DNA of 24,792 nucleotides from Bacteroidales bacterium GP2 (GTDB lineage: Bacteria; Bacteroidota; Bacteroidia; Bacteroidales; Muribaculaceae): the NCBI GenBank assembly GCA_001701115.1, contig DAAJ01000077.1, forward strand, positions 1 through 24,792. The letters are read 5' to 3'. A program made the translations under genes and the position numbers. This document shows positions 22,095 to 24,792 of the stretch, piece by piece. Position 1 is the first letter of the stretch; each line of letters opens with the position of its first letter. Below the pieces are notes generated by a model that worked only from the letters and a program-made list of their open reading frames with translations, did no database searches and had not been told where the DNA came from.

Positions 22095-23483
22095 ATGAAT
22101 AAACGCAATCTTTTTTCAGCGCTTGCGCTCTTTGCGGCATCAGCCATGTTTGCTGCCGCTCCAAAGTACATATTTTATTATATAGGTGATGGCATGGGCA
22201 TGGGTCAGGTAATGGCTGCGGAAGCATATAACCGCACTGTTTCCGGCAATTCCACTCCGCTGTTGATGATGCAGTTCCCGGTTGCGTCTGTCGCTACAAC
22301 CTATTCGGCGTCATCCCCTGTGACCGACTCTGCGGCGGCTGGTACCGCCCTCTCAACCGGGAGCAAGACCAGAAACGGCATGCTTGGAATGAATGCGGAC
22401 ACTGCAAATGTCACTTCTGTGGCAAAGCAGCTGTTTGATATGGGTTACGGCATTGGTATTGTTACCTCCGTTGCTCCTGATGACGCTACTCCGGCGGCAT
22501 TTTACGCACATGTGCCCAAACGCTCGATGTACTATGAAATAGGCAAGCAGGCTGCAGAGTGCGGCTACGATTTTATAGGTGGCGCAAATCTTCGCGGCGC
22601 AAAAGGCAAGGACGGCAAGCCGACAGACCTTGTTGAGTCATTCCATAAAAATGGCGTGGATATAGTCCGTGGCATTGATGCACTCAATGCAAGCAAGTCA
22701 AAAAGGGTGTTGTTACTTAACACAGACACAGTTACCCTTAATGATATAGGTTATACGATTGACTCTATTCCCGGAGTGCTTACGCTTCAGGAAATGACGG
22801 CTGGATGTATCAACCACCTTAGCAAGAATGGGCACGATAAGTTCTTCATGATGGTTGAAGGCGGCAACATAGACCATGGCGGGCACTCAAACGACGCAGG
22901 TTGTGTAATAAAAGAGGTGTTGAACTTCCAGAAAGCGATTCAGGCTGGGTATGATTTCTACCTTGCGCATCCGGATGAAACACTTATTGTGATTACTGCC
23001 GACCATGAAACCGGAGGTATGGGGCTTGGCAACAATGCCGTCGGTTATGACTTGAGGCTGAAGGCTTATGACAGCCAGAGGATATCCAAGGACCTCTTTG
23101 ATGATTATTGCAGGGATCTGGTGAAAAGCGGCAAGATTCCCACATGGGAAGAGATGCAGGCGGTTTTGAAAGAAAAGCTCGGTTTCTGGGGTGCTGTGCC
23201 TCTATCGGAAAAGCAGACCGAAAAACTGCGTGAGGCTTACTCCAAGTGCTTTGAAACCAATGAGGATACCACAGAGAAAACCCTTTACAATAATTTCTAT
23301 GGCTTCTCATCGGCAGTGTTCAAGACACTTGATTCCAAAACCGGTATAGGGTGGACTACCAACGGACACTCCGGCGGACTCGTGCCCGTATATGCGATTG
23401 GAGTGGGCGCGGAGAAATTCGGCTCATTCAACGACAACACCGACATTCCGCAGATTATTCGCGGTTTGGTTGGAATTGAATGA
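22095..23483 (+). CDS. phoA: periplasmic alkaline phosphatase
   Basis: Releases phosphate from organic monoesters in the periplasm. A signal peptide is evident: MNKRN, a hydrophobic core at 6-20 and an Ala-rich cleavage region before PKYIF. The metal and catalytic residues of the alkaline phosphatase family are in place: Asp32 (IGDGMG), the nucleophile Ser79 in TDSAAAGTA, Asp130 and Thr132 in DDATPAAF, Arg143 at the place of E. coli Arg166, Glu255, Asp260 and His264 in EGGNIDHGGHSND, Asp303-His304 in TADHETGG, and His425 in TNGHSGG. The position of E. coli Lys328 is His261, as in many non-enteric enzymes. Length is 462 residues. It is a single gene, divergent from mscL. Confidence 0.95.
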   Translation: MNKRNLFSALALFAASAMFAAAPKYIFYYIGDGMGMGQVMAAEAYNRTVSGNSTPLLMMQFPVASVATTYSASSPVTDSAAAGTALSTGSKTRNGMLGMNADTANVTSVAKQLFDMGYGIGIVTSVAPDDATPAAFYAHVPKRSMYYEIGKQAAECGYDFIGGANLRGAKGKDGKPTDLVESFHKNGVDIVRGIDALNASKSKRVLLLNTDTVTLNDIGYTIDSIPGVLTLQEMTAGCINHLSKNGHDKFFMMVEGGNIDHGGHSNDAGCVIKEVLNFQKAIQAGYDFYLAHPDETLIVITADHETGGMGLGNNAVGYDLRLKAYDSQRISKDLFDDYCRDLVKSGKIPTWEEMQAVLKEKLGFWGAVPLSEKQTEKLREAYSKCFETNEDTTEKTLYNNFYGFSSAVFKTLDSKTGIGWTTNGHSGGLVPVYAIGVGAEKFGSFNDNTDIPQIIRGLVGIE

Positions 23484-23555
23484 CTTTGTGTCAAAAAAAT
23501 CCCAAATTGATTTAACTTTTGTCACTCCGGTATCACAACATCCAAAATAATTTAG

Positions 23556-23563
23556 TAATTTTG
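23556..23563 (+). promoter_or_regulatory. -7 promoter box for gapA
   Basis: The plus strand reads TAATTTTG, an exact TAnnTTTG match 79 bases before the ATG, giving a leader of about 70 bases that begins close to a small hairpin. Confidence 0.58.
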
Positions 23564-23568
23564 TGACG

Positions 23569-23588
23569 CGGCATACAATATTTTGCCG
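23569..23588 (+). promoter_or_regulatory. hairpin at the 5' end of the gapA leader
   Basis: CGGCA (23569-23573) pairs with TGCCG (23584-23588) across a 10-base loop. The predicted start of transcription is around 23570, so the mRNA would begin at or in this stem, a position that could protect the 5' end. The short stem makes this tentative. Confidence 0.35.
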
Positions 23589-23642
23589 TGAAACATAACA
23601 TAGACATTATAATTCATAACCCAATTATATTTTTTACAAATT

Positions 23643-24650
23643 ATGACAAAAATAGGTATTAACGGTTTCGGCCGCATCGGTCGCTTCGTTTTCCGTGCTT
23701 CAACCAAGAGAGACGACATTGAAGTAGTTGCTATCAACGACCTTCTTCCCGTAGACTACATGGCTTACATGCTTAAGTATGACACCATGCACGGTCGCTT
23801 CGACGGTACTGTTGACTATGATATGGAAAAGAGCCTCCTTATCGTTAACGGCAAACCTATCCGCGTGACTGCTTGCAAGAATCCCGCTGAAATCGGCTGG
23901 GGCGAAGCTGGTGCTGAATACGTTGTTGAATCAACCGGTCTCTTCCTCACAAAGGAAAAAGCACAGGCTCACATCGAAGCTGGTGCTAAGTATGTTGTTA
24001 TGTCTGCTCCTTCTAAGGACGACACCCCCATGTTCGTTTGCGGTGTAAACGCCGACACATACGCTGGTCAGCAGTTCGTTTCTAACGCTTCTTGCACCAC
24101 TAACTGTCTTGCTCCTATCGCTAAGGTGCTCAATGACAAATTCGGTATCAAGGAAGGTCTTATGACAACCGTTCACTCTACAACCGCTACACAGAAAACT
24201 GTTGACGGTCCCTCTATGAAGGACTGGCGCGGTGGTCGTGCTGCTTCTGGCAACATTATCCCCTCTTCTACAGGTGCTGCTAAGGCTGTAGGTAAAGTTA
24301 TCCCCGAACTCAACGGCAAGCTTACTGGTATCTCTATGCGTGTCCCCACTCTCGACGTTTCTGTTGTTGACCTCACCTGCAACCTCGAGAAGCCCGCTAC
24401 TAAAGCTGAGATCTGCGCTGCTATGAAAGAAGCTGCTGAAGGCGAACTCAAAGGTGTACTCGGCTACACTGAAGACGCTGTTGTAAGCTCTGACTTCCTT
24501 GGCTGCCCCCTCACCTCTATCTTTGACGCTAACGCCGGTGTATATCTTACCGACAACTTCGTTAAAGTTATCTCTTGGTATGACAATGAGATCGGCTACT
24601 CAAACAAAGTGCTTGACCTCATCGCTATCATGAAAAAATATAACGGCTAA
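23643..24650 (+). CDS. gapA: glyceraldehyde-3-phosphate dehydrogenase, type I
   Basis: Glycolytic enzyme converting glyceraldehyde 3-phosphate, NAD and phosphate to 1,3-bisphosphoglycerate. The Rossmann start IGINGFGRIGR is at 4-14, with Asp33 at the end of the second strand (INDL) favouring NAD over NADP. The active site is SNASCTTNCLAPI with Cys151, and His178 in TTVHSTT is its base partner. The C-terminal SWYDNEIGYSNKV is canonical. Length is 335 residues. Codon use differs from the neighbours, with strong preference for GCT (Ala), GGT (Gly), CTC/CTT (Leu) and ATC (Ile), as expected for a very highly expressed gene. It is a single-gene unit with its own promoter and a strong terminator. 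Confidence 0.98.
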   Translation: MTKIGINGFGRIGRFVFRASTKRDDIEVVAINDLLPVDYMAYMLKYDTMHGRFDGTVDYDMEKSLLIVNGKPIRVTACKNPAEIGWGEAGAEYVVESTGLFLTKEKAQAHIEAGAKYVVMSAPSKDDTPMFVCGVNADTYAGQQFVSNASCTTNCLAPIAKVLNDKFGIKEGLMTTVHSTTATQKTVDGPSMKDWRGGRAASGNIIPSSTGAAKAVGKVIPELNGKLTGISMRVPTLDVSVVDLTCNLEKPATKAEICAAMKEAAEGELKGVLGYTEDAVVSSDFLGCPLTSIFDANAGVYLTDNFVKVISWYDNEIGYSNKVLDLIAIMKKYNG

Positions 24651-24674
24651 TTAATAGATTACCTTATATTACAG

Positions 24675-24701
24675 GGTCGCGGGATTCCGCGACCTTTTTT
24701 T
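24675..24701 (+). terminator. rho-independent terminator of gapA
   Basis: GGTCGCGG (24675-24682) and CCGCGACC (24687-24694) form a perfect 8-base GC-rich stem with a GATT loop, followed by seven T residues (24695-24701), 25 bases after the gapA stop. The remaining 91 bases to the window end are AT-rich and show no gene. Confidence 0.95.
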
Positions 24702-24792
24702 ATTCTCCCATAAGTCCTTGTTAAATTTAGCTAAAGGCTGAATTTTATAATAAGAAGTGCATATATTTACTGTAGTTTTACACAAGTGTTCC

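Noticed and set aside
1..24792. Mobile elements, CRISPR arrays, tRNA or rRNA genes, defence systems
   Set aside because: No transposase or integrase, terminal inverted repeats, spaced direct repeats, tRNA-like cloverleaf or rRNA sequence was recognised; the content is ordinary core genome.

Overview
The window reads as chromosomal core sequence from a Bacteroidales bacterium, possibly a Muribaculaceae-type gut species; the family-level guess is inference from remembered protein families. The evidence is as follows. Genes lack clear Shine-Dalgarno sequences. Every transcription unit that begins after a real gap has an upstream octamer matching the Bacteroidetes -7 promoter consensus TAnnTTTG (11 cases). 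Families typical of the phylum are present: DUF2851, DUF4254, a 493-residue signal peptidase with an IPSSSLEKTL active site, WbqC, and RNase HI with a viroplasmin-like N-terminus. No mobile element, CRISPR array, tRNA or rRNA was seen. No gene-free stretch exceeds 300 bases; the longest gap is about 170 bases, between mscL and phoA.

Layout. From 1 to 19024 everything is on the minus strand. Read in transcription order these units are: DUF2851; argS-Bax1-I (ending in a hairpin terminator at 14983-15020); a polyprenyl synthase; a Na+/phosphate symporter with a PhoU-like tail; a response regulator with rnhB; a seven-gene run of tightly packed genes (DUF4254, ruvB, flippase, DUF389, glycosyltransferase, radical SAM protein, LD-carboxypeptidase); and dapB-lepB-wbqC, the last cut by the left edge. 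From 19113 an aroK, alanine-dehydrogenase-like, RNase HI operon runs on the plus strand. It converges on mscL (minus). Then phoA and gapA follow on the plus strand, and gapA ends in a textbook rho-independent terminator at 24675-24701.

Functionally the window mixes housekeeping (ArgRS, RuvB, both RNase H types, GAPDH, shikimate kinase, DapB) with cell-envelope work (signal peptidase, flippase, glycosyltransferase, muropeptide carboxypeptidase, polyprenyl diphosphate synthase, MscL) and phosphate handling (periplasmic alkaline phosphatase, Na+/Pi symporter).

I found no clear undescribed system. The best leads are: an alanine dehydrogenase-family protein that has lost both catalytic residues inside the aroK operon; a DUF2851 protein with a possible nuclease-like PD...ExH signature and a C-terminal Cys3His cluster; interlocked divergent promoters at aroK/DUF2851; and an inverted repeat between mscL and phoA. 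Several start codons were moved to an internal ATG because the longest open frame began at TTG or GTG, sometimes inside the promoter; each case is noted in its entry.
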